DNA of 64,000 nt from Croceibacterium ferulae (GCF_003660445.1 NZ_QZVQ01000001.1:1-64000), one strand, 5' to 3'. Positions 42,943-52,056 are shown, numbered from the stretch's first letter. Translations and numbers: made by a program. The notes: generated by a model not told the origin, from the sequence alone.

Positions 42943-43409
42943 GGCGCGTTGCTCGGGAAAGGCATGGGCGAACTGCTTCTGATGGAAAAAGAAGCAGCCT
43001 CCGCATGATACGTTCGCACGATGCCAACACGAGTGCAGAGAAAGAGATCATCATCGTTGAACATGCAGCACCTTTTGAAATATGTTCACAAACGATACAT
43101 ATCAAAATTACGTCGGAGCGGAAGCTGCGCGCTGGCAACTGTGGCGTGCTCAACAATCAGGAAGATATCGCTCAGAGATAGATGTTTGTGTAGTTTCGGT
43201 TCGTACCGAATCCCACAAGAGCGGAACCCATGCGGTTCCTGCAGATGACTGTGCGTGAAAGATGATCTGGCGCAGTGTTGCGCAGTCTGTGCAGTTTCGG
43301 CTCGCAAATTCGGTGCGACGACCCATATAGCAATCATCGCTCGCCGACATTCAGGGCGCGAGCGGCTGGAAGATGCGTCGCGCTTCCGCCCCGAGATCAA
43401 GGGGCGATC
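42943..43409. promoter_or_regulatory. 467-bp divergent intergenic region with several dyads
   Basis: This is one of the more AT-rich stretches of the window and no gene is supported. It contains a dyad TTCGGT-TCGT-ACCGAA (43195-43210), a dyad GGAACC-CATGC-GGTTCC (43223-43239), a Crp-like half site TGTGG-N6-CAACA (43140-43155) and, just before the next gene, a block shared with the leader of the second tandem paralogue (43351-43384). It probably holds promoters for both divergent Crp/Fnr genes. Confidence 0.55.
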
Positions 43410-44177
43410 ATGTCCCAGCCAGACCAGTTCCACACCACAAACACTTTGCTCCTCGCGCTTGCTGCGGAGGATCTTGCTCTGATCGTGCCGCATCTGAGCC
43501 GGGTGAAGCTTGTGCGCAAGCAGGTGCTCGTCATCCCGAACGAGCCGGTCGAGCATGTCTACTTTCCAGAAGGAGGGATCGCTTCGATCGTCTCCGACAT
43601 GGCGCGAAGCGGACGGACGGAAACGGGCATCTTCGGACGGGAAGGTGTATCGGCCACATGCCTGCTGCTCGGCACGGACCGGACTCCTCATGAGAGCTTC
43701 ATGCAGGTGGGCGACTCAACCGCCTTGCGCATCGATGCGGCCCGGTATCTCGACCTGGTTCAACACAATGCCTCCATCCGGACGGTGCTGCTCCGCTACG
43801 TTCAGACGGCCCTCATTCAGGCCGCCCAGAGCACCGCGACCAACGCCCAGTTCCGTGTAGAGGCGCGCCTCGCCCGCTGGCTCCTGATGTGCCACGACCG
43901 GATCGACGGCGACGAGATCGAGCTGACGCACGAGTTCATGAGCATGATGAACTCGGCCGATCGCAGCGGCGTGACGGTCACCCTCCACATCATGGAAGGC
44001 GCAGGCCTGATCCGGTCCTTGAGGGGCCGGGTGGTCATCCGCGACCGGGAGAAGCTGGAGGAACTGGCAGGCGACAGCTACGGGGTGCCAGAGGCAGAGT
44101 ATCGCCGCCTCATCGGTCCGCTGGGACAGGCGCATGTCGTGCTGCCGTTGCGTGCGCACGGGAACGGGCCGGACTGA
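43410..44177 (+). CDS. Crp/Fnr family regulator, tandem copy 1
   Basis: This 255-residue regulator has a cyclic-nucleotide-binding-like domain with 'PVEHVYFPEGGIASIVSDMA' and 'TGIFGREGVSATCLLLGTDR', a long dimer helix ('RTVLLRYVQTALIQAAQSTA') and a C-terminal helix-turn-helix around 'ELTHEFMSMMNSADRSGVTV'. AAGGGG precedes ATG 43410. It is the first of two adjacent copies; the second begins 184 bp after its end and is about two-thirds identical by eye over the whole length. The ligand is unknown. It differs strongly from the Crp gene at 42136. Confidence 0.9.
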   Translation: MSQPDQFHTTNTLLLALAAEDLALIVPHLSRVKLVRKQVLVIPNEPVEHVYFPEGGIASIVSDMARSGRTETGIFGREGVSATCLLLGTDRTPHESFMQVGDSTALRIDAARYLDLVQHNASIRTVLLRYVQTALIQAAQSTATNAQFRVEARLARWLLMCHDRIDGDEIELTHEFMSMMNSADRSGVTVTLHIMEGAGLIRSLRGRVVIRDREKLEELAGDSYGVPEAEYRRLIGPLGQAHVVLPLRAHGNGPD

Positions 44178-44223
44178 TCCGACCCGCGAGGCAGTCTGGT
44201 CTGGACAGCTGTGGCCGCTTGCG

Positions 44224-44243
44224 AACTGTGGCGTAGTCCACAA
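44224..44243 (+). promoter_or_regulatory. Crp-like palindrome repeated ahead of both tandem crp genes
   Basis: AACTGTGGCGTAGTCCACAA contains the dyad TGTGG-N6-CCACA (44227-44242), similar in shape to the E. coli CRP site TGTGA-N6-TCACA. A 17/20 match lies at 43137-43156 ahead of copy 1. Binding by one of the three Crp/Fnr proteins nearby is inferred, not shown. Confidence 0.45.
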
Positions 44244-44361
44244 AGAGTTGGCTGGCCGCTGTGCCGCGCCTGACTATAAGGCGCCAGATCGTTCGCCGGG
44301 GGTCAGGGCGCGAACGACTGGAAGATGTGTCGTGCTTTCGCCTGAGTTCAGAAGAGCGAAC

Positions 44362-45126
44362 ATGGCGCAGCCAGATCAATGTTTGTCGGCCAACACCCTG
44401 CTCGGCGCACTCCTGCCGGACGATCTTGCTACGCTGGCGCCGCATCTGACACGCGTGCCGCTCCTTCGTGAGCACATGCTCGTGGCTCCTGAGAAACCGA
44501 TCGAACACGTCTATTTCCCTGAGGGCGGAGTTGTCTCGATCGTGTCCGTCATGCCGCGGAGCGGCCGCACCGAAGCGGGCATATTTGGTCGCGAAGGCGT
44601 GTCGGCCACCTGCCTGCTGCTCGGCACCGATCGCTCGCCGCACGAAACCTTTGTACAGGTTCCCGGTTCGACCGCATTGCGCATCGACACCGACCGGTAC
44701 CTCGCCGCCATCGACCAGAGCGAGAGCCTTCGCATCACGCTGCTGCGCTATGTCCAGACCATGCTCGTCCAGGCTGCTCAGAGCACGGCCACCAATGCCA
44801 GCCATCGCGTGGAGTCCCGGCTCGCCCGCTGGCTTCTGATGTGTCACGACCGGATCGATGGCGACGAGATCGCGCTGACGCACGAATTCATGAGCATGAT
44901 GATCTCCGCCGATCGCAGCGGCGTGACGGTCACCCTGCACATCCTCGAAGGCGGCGGGATGATCACGTCGAAGCGCGGGCGTGTCATTATTCGCGATCGC
45001 GAGAAGCTGGAAGACCTAGCAGGTGACAGCTACGGCGTACCCGAAGCCGAGTATCGCCGCCTCATCGGTCCGTTTGGTAAGGGTACGGCCATGTCCGCGG
45101 AGACTGGCAAATCGCAGGCACTCTAG
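44362..45126 (+). CDS. Crp/Fnr family regulator, tandem copy 2
   Basis: This 254-residue paralogue of the preceding gene shares 'HVYFPEGG', 'GREGVSATCLLLGTDR', 'WLLMCHDRIDGDEI' and 'DREKLE' segments exactly or nearly so, with the divergence concentrated at the N-terminus and in the ligand region around residues 100-135. The start at ATG 44362 is supported by colinearity with copy 1 and by GAAGAG. Its leader also matches that of copy 1: a TCAGGGCGCGA block sits exactly 59 bases ahead of both ATGs. The pair looks like a tandem duplication that included promoter sequence. The two may respond to different signals. Confidence 0.9.
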   Translation: MAQPDQCLSANTLLGALLPDDLATLAPHLTRVPLLREHMLVAPEKPIEHVYFPEGGVVSIVSVMPRSGRTEAGIFGREGVSATCLLLGTDRSPHETFVQVPGSTALRIDTDRYLAAIDQSESLRITLLRYVQTMLVQAAQSTATNASHRVESRLARWLLMCHDRIDGDEIALTHEFMSMMISADRSGVTVTLHILEGGGMITSKRGRVIIRDREKLEDLAGDSYGVPEAEYRRLIGPFGKGTAMSAETGKSQAL

Positions 45127-45256
45127 CGCTGCCTTGCTTGGCGGCACGGCCAAGGCGCTTATGCCGGCAAGCAGCTATTCCTGCGTGAAAGGCAGCCGGC
45201 GGCCCCCTCATGATCGGGGAGCGAATGATGACCACCCCTTGCGGGAGGCTGTATGA

Positions 45257-45352
45257 TCTCCTGTTGCGTGGCGTCGCACTGATCTTGAGAATGCTTGTGC
45301 CCGACCAAGGCAGTTCCTTGCTGCCTCCGTCCTGGCTCTAGCAACAGGGAGA
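45257..45352 (+). promoter_or_regulatory. Leader with possible pairing of the ribosome binding site
   Basis: In the leader of the glycine-rich gene, TCTCCTGTTGC (45257-45267) is complementary to GCAACAGGGAGA (45341-45352) with one bulged G. The 3' arm contains the ribosome binding site GGGAGA, eight bases ahead of ATG 45361. A smaller AGGCAG/CTGCCT hairpin (45308-45326) lies inside the loop. Such a fold would hide the binding site and could control translation. This is a sequence-based prediction only. Confidence 0.4.
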
Positions 45353-45360
45353 CCGTAGAA

Positions 45361-48300
45361 ATGAGTCTGGTTCGCATCATCGGAAATGCTGGCGCACGCG
45401 GTCTTAACGCCAATGCGAATGGCGGGGTGGCCACCAATGGCGGGGCGGGCGAGACCGTTCGCGCTGACAACGTCGCTCCTGAAGACCGCAATGTCCGTGC
45501 GCGGGCGACCGGCGGTGCCGGCGGGCGCGGTGGCAACGGCAATGCGCGGGCCTCCGGCGCCGATGGCGGACAAGGTGGCGATGCCGCTGCCCGGGCAGAA
45601 GCGCAGTCCGGCACCTTGCGCGACCTGACCGCGCAGGCGGACGCGACCGGCGGGCGCGGTGGTGCCGGCGGCTCCCGCGGAGGCGATGGCGGGGCCGGCG
45701 GTGATGCGACGGAGGCAACCGCGATCGCCACCAGCGGGCGGGACGATGCCCTCTCGACCGTTACGGCGCAGGCGACCGGCACCGGTGGCGATGGTGGGAT
45801 AGGCAACGGGGCGGACGCGACCGGCGGCGACGGCGGCACCGCCACCAACATCACCGCATCCGCGCAACTGGCGGGCGCCGGCGTGGAGGAGGCGGCCGCG
45901 CTGGCCGTCGCCATCGCCACCGGCGGCAATGGCGGCGCCGGGATCAACGGTGCCGACGGTGGGCGCGGTGGCGACGCGGCGCTGCTGAATGCTGTCACCG
46001 CGATCACCAATGGCGGCCAGTCCGTGCGCGACCAGCAGGCGATCGGCGGCAATGGCGGTGACAGCGACACTGGCCGTGCGGGCAGTGGCGGCGATGCACG
46101 CTCCACCCTATTCTTCGACGACCGGACCGCAGCCACGCAGAGCGCCCAGACCCTCGCCTTCGTCACCGCGACCGGCGGCAATGGCGGGACACAGGCGGTC
46201 GACGGGATCGGCGGTAACGGCGGCATCGCGCTGACCTCCGCCACCATGACCGGCGCATCACCTTACAGCATCAGCTATGCCAATGGTGGCCGAGGCGGTG
46301 ACGGTGCGACCGGTGGTGGCCGGGGCGGCGCGGCCGGTGGCACGGCTTTCGCCGATGTCCGCACCGGATCGACCGACCTGCAGGCGCAGAAACTCGCAGC
46401 GGTGGAGGCCTATGCCGGCGCCGGCGGCGATGCCTTGGGCGAAGGCAATGGCGGCGTTGGTGGCGAAGCGCTGATGACGACGGCGCACATCGTTTCCGAC
46501 AGCCTCTGGCTGGCGACGGCGGCGGCGATCAGTCGCACGGGCGATGGCGGGGCCGGATCGGGTGTTGGCTACAGCGGTGCCCACGGGCTCGACGCGGGGC
46601 AGGTCTTCGCCTCCGCCACCGGATCCGGCGGCTACAATGTGCAGGCCCTGGCGGAAGCGCATGCCGGCAATGGCGGCGACGGGCGGAACGGCGCCACCGC
46701 CGGCAATGGCGGCAATGCGCGGATCGCCGGTTCCGTCCAGGCCACCAATGATGGCGGCGGCGTGATGGTCAATAACGGGGCCGTCGCGGGCGATGGCGGC
46801 AACGCGTCCGGCGGCGGCAATGGCGGGCAAGGCGGCAATGCTGCCGCGCGGCTCGACTATGATCTTTCTGTCGTATCGCCCACCGCCACGCAGCTTTATG
46901 CCGACAGCCGCGCCTATGCCGGTGCGGGCGGCAGCGCAGTGGGTGCGGGCGCGCGCGCCGGTGACGGCGGCGATGCGGGGGTCGAGAGCGCGCTGCTGAG
47001 CGGCAATGTCGCCAGCATCACCGGCGATGCCCGCGGTGGAACGGGCGGCTCGGCCTTCGCTGGGGCGGTGGCAGGCCAAGGCGGAGCGGCCAGCATCGCC
47101 GCCACCAGCCGTGCCACCGATACCGCGCTGACCTGGCTCTATGTCGCGGGCGGCAATGGTGGCGACAGCGTGGATTCCGGCGTCGCCGGCACCGGCGGCG
47201 CGGCGAGCGCCCAAGGCTCATCCTTCGGCGGGGAGCAGTCGGAAACGCTGATCGACCTGTTCGCGGGCAATGGCGGCCTTGCCTTCGGCGCGGGCGCACG
47301 TGGCGGCGATGGCGGGGCGATCAGTTCCGTGAGCGCTGATGCCAACGGCATCGACCGCGCCGCGGCCAGTATCAACGCCTATGGCGGCATTGGCGGCGAC
47401 GGGTTCGACGGCGCCGATGGCGGTCGGGGCGCGGCGGTGAACCTTGCCAATGTGGCGTCGGGCACGGCTATGGGCGACTTGGTGCTGACCCAGCGCGCCT
47501 ATGCCGGCGCGGGCGGCAGCAGCACCGGCGGCATCGCGGCGGCGGGCGCCGATGCCTCTTCCCGCCTGACCTATGACGCCGCTGCCGCGTCCGTCGCCAG
47601 CAGCTTCGTCACGATCCAGCTGGAGGCGGTCGGCGGGGCTGGCGGGATGCAGCTGGATGCCGATGGCCCGATCGGTGGCGCGGTGGGCGGCAATGCCGTT
47701 TCGGTGCTGGATATCGCCGGCGACGCGCTGTCCCTGTCCGTTGCGGCTACGGCCGGCGCGGGCGTGGTGCGCAGCGGGATCGCGGATGCCGTGATCACGG
47801 TGGAAGGCGCCAGCGGCAGCGCCGCGGTTAGCGCCGGGGCCGGCCTGCTGGACAGCGCGGTCAACGTCACCGCCGGTGCGGCCCTGTCGCTGGACGGGCA
47901 GGCGGTGCTGGTCGCCCGCGCGCAGGCCGGCGGCGATGCGCTGGTGCTGGAGGGTGCGGCTGATGCCTTCGCCATCGTCAATGCCGGGATCGACGACGAC
48001 GCGCTCGCCGCCATCCTGGCCGGCAACGATACGGTACGCGCCGCCTTCGGCAGCGATGTCGAGGCTGCCTCCACCACGCTGCTGGGCGGCGCCAAGGCGA
48101 GTGTGGGGGACGGCCTGCAGACCATCACCAACACGATGGCGGTGGAGATCGCGCTGGGTGAACTGGACGGTATTGGCGAAAGCATGATCGGCCTCACCAA
48201 CGGGGAGGTGCTGGGTGCCGGGTTCGAGACGCTGCAAATCGACATCAGTGTCGATGGCATCAGCCTGTTCACCCGCAGCTTCGCCGACGAGGCGGAGGCC

Positions 48301-48510
48301 GATGCCTTCTTCGACGATGCGGCGATCAACCTGGGCGACCTGACCGGCTATCGCAACGGTTTCGACAATGTGACGCTCGACGTCACGCTGACGACCGTGT
48401 CCTCCGAAACCGGCGGCGGCTTCATGGCGGAACTGATCTTTGGCGACATCGGCGATCTCGGCGTGGACTTGCCGTCGGTCGAACCTTGGAATGCCGGCGC
48501 CTTCGCCTGA
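45361..48510 (+). CDS. Large glycine/alanine-rich repeat protein
   Basis: This 1049-residue protein starts 'MSLVRIIGNAGARGLNANAN' without a signal peptide. Residues up to about 760 are built of irregular Gly/Ala/Asp-rich units such as 'TGGNGG', 'GGDGG' and 'AGAGGSA' separated by short hydrophilic strands. The composition resembles mycobacterial PGRS proteins, but no PE domain or homology is implied. The last ~290 residues are not Gly-repetitive and look like folded beta-rich sequence ('EVLGAGFETLQIDISVDGIS', 'NVTLDVTLTTVSSETGGGF'). No autotransporter barrel is seen and no secretion genes are adjacent. It may be exported by a type I route using its C-terminus, but this is a guess. The long open frames on the other strand are composition artefacts. 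Confidence 0.85.
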   Translation: MSLVRIIGNAGARGLNANANGGVATNGGAGETVRADNVAPEDRNVRARATGGAGGRGGNGNARASGADGGQGGDAAARAEAQSGTLRDLTAQADATGGRGGAGGSRGGDGGAGGDATEATAIATSGRDDALSTVTAQATGTGGDGGIGNGADATGGDGGTATNITASAQLAGAGVEEAAALAVAIATGGNGGAGINGADGGRGGDAALLNAVTAITNGGQSVRDQQAIGGNGGDSDTGRAGSGGDARSTLFFDDRTAATQSAQTLAFVTATGGNGGTQAVDGIGGNGGIALTSATMTGASPYSISYANGGRGGDGATGGGRGGAAGGTAFADVRTGSTDLQAQKLAAVEAYAGAGGDALGEGNGGVGGEALMTTAHIVSDSLWLATAAAISRTGDGGAGSGVGYSGAHGLDAGQVFASATGSGGYNVQALAEAHAGNGGDGRNGATAGNGGNARIAGSVQATNDGGGVMVNNGAVAGDGGNASGGGNGGQGGNAAARLDYDLSVVSPTATQLYADSRAYAGAGGSAVGAGARAGDGGDAGVESALLSGNVASITGDARGGTGGSAFAGAVAGQGGAASIAATSRATDTALTWLYVAGGNGGDSVDSGVAGTGGAASAQGSSFGGEQSETLIDLFAGNGGLAFGAGARGGDGGAISSVSADANGIDRAAASINAYGGIGGDGFDGADGGRGAAVNLANVASGTAMGDLVLTQRAYAGAGGSSTGGIAAAGADASSRLTYDAAAASVASSFVTIQLEAVGGAGGMQLDADGPIGGAVGGNAVSVLDIAGDALSLSVAATAGAGVVRSGIADAVITVEGASGSAAVSAGAGLLDSAVNVTAGAALSLDGQAVLVARAQAGGDALVLEGAADAFAIVNAGIDDDALAAILAGNDTVRAAFGSDVEAASTTLLGGAKASVGDGLQTITNTMAVEIALGELDGIGESMIGLTNGEVLGAGFETLQIDISVDGISLFTRSFADEAEADAFFDDAAINLGDLTGYRNGFDNVTLDVTLTTVSSETGGGFMAELIFGDIGDLGVDLPSVEPWNAGAFA

Positions 48511-48877
48511 CTTGAACGCGCGCGGCGGCCAGGTCGGCAGCGATATCGATCCTGCCGGCCTGGATGTCGCCGGCGGCATCACGCCACGTGTGCCGCCCCA
48601 GACCGGATGAGCGCGGAGCGCCAGAGCACATCGGGTTGCCGGCAAGGGGCGCGTGCCGACTGACCACTCCATGGCCGCAGGGACCTAGATGCCGACATCA
48701 GCTCCCTGCCCTCGCCTCCGCGTCGCTGACCTCACCATATCCGTGCTTCGAAGTAGCTCCTAAGCACCTGTGAACGAGCAAGCGCGCGAAAGCATCGGTT
48801 GGTCGGGCAGGCAGGCTTCGTGCGGGTACCTGGCGCAGCGGCATGCGTTATCTGTTCGTCAATTCGCCGGAGCAGCC
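48511..48877. other. 367-bp gap after the glycine-rich gene
   Basis: I see no supportable gene. The DUF3182 frame is open from 48770 but its first 36 codons lack family features and a ribosome binding site. No clear terminator hairpin with T run was noticed behind the glycine-rich gene. Confidence 0.5.
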
Positions 48878-50029
48878 ATGACCCATGATCCCTTGTTCCA
48901 GTTCGTCCCGTCTCCTGCATCTTTGCCTGCCTCGGCCAAGGCAGCCCTGAACCCGATGATCGGGGTGGCAACACATTTGCCTGGCCCGGCCAACATGCAT
49001 GATCGCGCGACGATGGACGTGCTAGCCGCGCGCATCGCTGCGCTGCTGGGCCTGCCACATGTCGGTGAATGCGGGGCAGAAAGCGGCGATGGTTCAGCCT
49101 TGTTCGTGCTGCCCTCCGAAACGCTTGATGCAGCCGAGGCCGCGGTACTCGGGCTTGCTGGGGCCGACAGCTTCTTCGGCGGGGTTGTGCCCCATCCATT
49201 CGTCGGCACGAAGGCGATCACTCATGGTCTTGTCGCGGCCGATGCCGCGCGGCCCTGCGGCTGGTCGGTCACGATGGCTGATGCGGTAGCGCCCGCCGTT
49301 CTGCCCGGCTTCACGGCGTTCAGTCGATCCGACGCGGCAATCGCGGGCGAACGGCTTCTGGCGCGCGGCCCGGTGCGGGTGAAGCCGGTCCGCGGCAAGG
49401 CCGGGCTGGGTCAGACAGTGGTTCATGACACGGCGGCACTGACCGAGCTGCTCGCTGAGCAGGACGACGGAGAGTTGCGCGCTTACGGCCTGTGCCTGGA
49501 GGAAAACCTGACAGATGTCGTGACCTACAGCGTTGGTGCTGCCACGGTCGGATCCCACCGCATAGCCTATTGGGGAACGCAGAGCCTGACTGCCAATGCT
49601 CTGGGGGAGGAAGTTTATGGCGGGTCGGAGTTGGTGGTCGTGCGCGGCGATATGCCGGGTCTGCTCGACGTGGCGCCTGATCCGCTGATCCGCCATATCG
49701 TCGGGCAGGCAATCATGTTCGATCAGGCGGCGCACCGGGTATATCCCGACATTCGCCTGTCCCGCCGCAATTACGACGTCATCCAGGGTGCCGACAATAC
49801 CAGCGCGATCCAGGTCGCCGTGCTCGAGCAGTCCTGGCGCGCCGGCGGCGCCAGCGGCGCAGAGATCGCGGCGATGGAGGCCTTCGCCGCCGATCCGACG
49901 CTGACCAGGGTGACAACCGCTACGGTCGAAGTGCACGGCCGGGCCACTCCGCCCGATCGCGCGACGGTGTATTACGACGGGGTCGATCCGGTGGTCGGCC
50001 CGCTGACCAAATGGGCACAGCGTCTATGA
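48878..50029 (+). CDS. DUF3182 family protein
   Basis: This 383-residue protein matches DUF3182 proteins known from Burkholderia and Pseudomonas (by memory of the pattern). Matching pieces are 'GAESGDGSALFVLPSETLDA', 'DSFFGGVVPHPFVGTKAITH', 'ARGPVRVKPVRGKAGLGQTV', 'LCLEENLTDVVTYSVG' and 'EEVYGGSELVVVRG'. The 'VRVKPVRGKAGLGQTVV' strand-loop recalls the ATP-grasp nucleotide loop, so a ligase-type activity is conceivable. GGAG precedes ATG 48878. The stop overlaps the start of the hydrolase gene (ATGA), and the two are probably a functional pair. The reaction is unknown. Confidence 0.87.
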   Translation: MTHDPLFQFVPSPASLPASAKAALNPMIGVATHLPGPANMHDRATMDVLAARIAALLGLPHVGECGAESGDGSALFVLPSETLDAAEAAVLGLAGADSFFGGVVPHPFVGTKAITHGLVAADAARPCGWSVTMADAVAPAVLPGFTAFSRSDAAIAGERLLARGPVRVKPVRGKAGLGQTVVHDTAALTELLAEQDDGELRAYGLCLEENLTDVVTYSVGAATVGSHRIAYWGTQSLTANALGEEVYGGSELVVVRGDMPGLLDVAPDPLIRHIVGQAIMFDQAAHRVYPDIRLSRRNYDVIQGADNTSAIQVAVLEQSWRAGGASGAEIAAMEAFAADPTLTRVTTATVEVHGRATPPDRATVYYDGVDPVVGPLTKWAQRL

Positions 50030-50799
50030 CGGTAGAGGAAGGATCGGTCATCGTCCCCGTGGCGGGCCAGCATCTGCGCGGTACCTTGCTGGCCCCGGAA
50101 AAGCTGATCCCGGGATTTCTGTTCGTGCATGGCTGGGGGGGCAACCAGGAAGAGGATCTGGACTGTGCGGAGGAGATCGCACGGCTCGGCTGCCTGTGCT
50201 TCACCTTCGACCTGCGTGGCCACGCCGGCAGCGATGCCCGGCAGGAGGAGGTGACCCGGCAGGATGGCTTGCGGGACGTGATCGCCGCCTATGACTTCCT
50301 TGCGGCACATCCCCTGGTGGATCGCAGCGCCATCGGCGTCGTCGGCGTCAGCTATGGCGGCTATCTTGCGACGCTGCTTACCGCGGAGCGGTCGGTACAG
50401 TGGCTCGGCCTGCGGGTGCCCGCGCTGTATCCGGATCGGGAATGGGAGACGCCCAAGGCCCTGCTCGACAAGAAGAAGGTCCGCACCTACCGCAACCGCT
50501 TCCATGGGCCTCGACGAGATCGTGCGCTGACGGCCTGTGCCGATTTCGAAGGTCATGTGCTGATCGTGGAATCGGAATTCGATGCCCACGTGCCGCACAC
50601 CGCCATCGCGTCCTACATGGGCGCGTTTCACCATGCCGGATCACTCAGCCACCGCGTAATCCGCGGTGCCGATCACGCGATGCGCGCGCCCGAGGATCGC
50701 AAGACCTACAAGACGCTGCTGATCCACTGGGTGGACGAGATGGTCCGCGCGGCTCGCCGCTCAAGCCCGCAAAGGAGGTCTGCGGACAGCGCCGGATGA
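50026..50799 (+). CDS. Alpha/beta hydrolase coupled to DUF3182
   Basis: This 257-residue alpha/beta hydrolase contains 'GFLFVHGWGGNQEEDL' (oxyanion region), 'FTFDLRGHAGSD', the nucleophile elbow 'VGVSYGGYLA', 'LIVESEFDAHVP' with the likely acid, and 'VIRGADHAMRAPED' with the histidine. It has no signal peptide. The family resembles dienelactone hydrolases and acyl-peptidase-type enzymes. Its ATG lies within the stop of the DUF3182 gene. The last 15 residues are basic and probably disordered. The substrate is unknown, but tight coupling suggests that it processes what the DUF3182 protein makes or uses. Confidence 0.87.
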   Translation: MTVEEGSVIVPVAGQHLRGTLLAPEKLIPGFLFVHGWGGNQEEDLDCAEEIARLGCLCFTFDLRGHAGSDARQEEVTRQDGLRDVIAAYDFLAAHPLVDRSAIGVVGVSYGGYLATLLTAERSVQWLGLRVPALYPDREWETPKALLDKKKVRTYRNRFHGPRRDRALTACADFEGHVLIVESEFDAHVPHTAIASYMGAFHHAGSLSHRVIRGADHAMRAPEDRKTYKTLLIHWVDEMVRAARRSSPQRRSADSAG

Positions 50800-50832
50800 C
50801 CGTGATCGGCCAGCGCCGGACCGATCGTGATC

Positions 50833-52056
50833 CTAGAGCGCGGCGAAGTCGATCTCGGCATGCCGGTCCAGCGTGTCGGGTGCCGGCGGCATCGGGTATT
50901 TCAGCCCGGTCGCACAGTTGAACAGCACCACCTGCTCGTCCTCGCTCACCTCGCCCGTCCTCAGTGCCTCGCGATAGGCGGCGAGCGTGGCGCCGCCTTC
51001 GGGGCAGAGCAGCAGGCCATCCCGCCTGGCACAATCCTCCACTGCCTGCAGAATCGCCGGATCACCCACGGCCAGCGCCTTGCCGCCGCTTTCCCGGACC
51101 GCGCGAAGGATCAGGAAGTCGCCCACGGCACGCGGCACGCGAATACCCGCAGCAACGGTATGGGCATCTTCCCAGCGCTCGGCATGCTCCTCGCCTGCCT
51201 CGAACGCCCGGACAATCGGCGCGCATCCAGACGCCTGCACCGCATACATGCGTGGCCGTTCCGGGCCGATCCAGCCAAGCTGCTCCAGCTCGTCGAACGC
51301 CTTCCACATGCCGATCAGGCCAGTGCCGCCCCCGGTAGGATAGAAGATCGCATCGGGCAGACGCCAGCCCAACTGTGCGGCCAGTTCCAGGCCCATCGTC
51401 TTCTTGCCTTCGATCCGGTATGGTTCCTTGAGGGTCGAGAAATCGAACCAGCGGCCTTCCGCGGCACCCTTGCCGACGATCGCGCCGCAATCATCGATCA
51501 GTCCGTTGACCCGCCAGACGCGCGCACCCTGCATGGCGATCTCGCGCACGTTCACCTCCGGCGTGTCTTCCGGGCAGAAGACGATCGTCTCGATCCCGCA
51601 CCGGCTGGCATAGGCGGCGAGTGCTGCGCCGGCATTGCCGTTGGTCGGCATGGCGATGCGCGTCACACCCAGCTCCTTCGCCATGGCAACGGCCATGACC
51701 AGCCCGCGCGCCTTGAAGCTGCCGGTGGGGAGCCGTCCTTCGTCCTTGACCAGAACATGCTGGCCGCCGCTGGCCGGGATCGGGATCAGCGGCGTCTCGA
51801 TCTCGCCAAGCGACACGATGTTCTCCGTCCCGCGCACCGGCAGAATCTCGCGCCAGCGCCACATGTCCGTGTCGCGCATCTCCAGTTCGTCCCGGGACAG
51901 GTGCGCCTTCACTGCTGCCAGATCATAGCGCACGAGCAGCGGGCGCCCGGCGCGTGACAGGCCGTGAAGCATATCCGCCTGGTACTGCTCGCCCGAGATC
52001 GAGCATTCCAGATGGGTCACGAAGGTCGGACGGTCGGTGACGAGATTGTGGTTCAT
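50833..52056 (-). CDS. thrC: Threonine synthase
   Basis: This 407-residue PLP enzyme of fold type II is a threonine synthase, which converts O-phosphohomoserine to threonine in the cytoplasm. It has the lysine that binds PLP in 'GRLPTGSFKARGL', the phosphate-binding 'MPTNGNAGAALAAYA', 'FYPTGGGTGLIGMWKA', and an N-terminal 'THLECSISGEQYQADMLHGL' that resembles the zinc-ribbon-like lead of plant/archaeal-type enzymes. The related threonine dehydratase lacks that N-terminal part. It stands alone on this strand. No other threonine genes are near. Confidence 0.85.
   Translation of the reverse strand: MNHNLVTDRPTFVTHLECSISGEQYQADMLHGLSRAGRPLLVRYDLAAVKAHLSRDELEMRDTDMWRWREILPVRGTENIVSLGEIETPLIPIPASGGQHVLVKDEGRLPTGSFKARGLVMAVAMAKELGVTRIAMPTNGNAGAALAAYASRCGIETIVFCPEDTPEVNVREIAMQGARVWRVNGLIDDCGAIVGKGAAEGRWFDFSTLKEPYRIEGKKTMGLELAAQLGWRLPDAIFYPTGGGTGLIGMWKAFDELEQLGWIGPERPRMYAVQASGCAPIVRAFEAGEEHAERWEDAHTVAAGIRVPRAVGDFLILRAVRESGGKALAVGDPAILQAVEDCARRDGLLLCPEGGATLAAYREALRTGEVSEDEQVVLFNCATGLKYPMPPAPDTLDRHAEIDFAAL

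Noticed and set aside
45159-47214. Long minus-strand frames opposite the Gly-rich protein
   Set aside because: Their Pro/Ala-rich translations are the complement of GGC/GCC repeats; the plus-strand frame has a proper ribosome binding site and a non-repetitive C-terminal domain.
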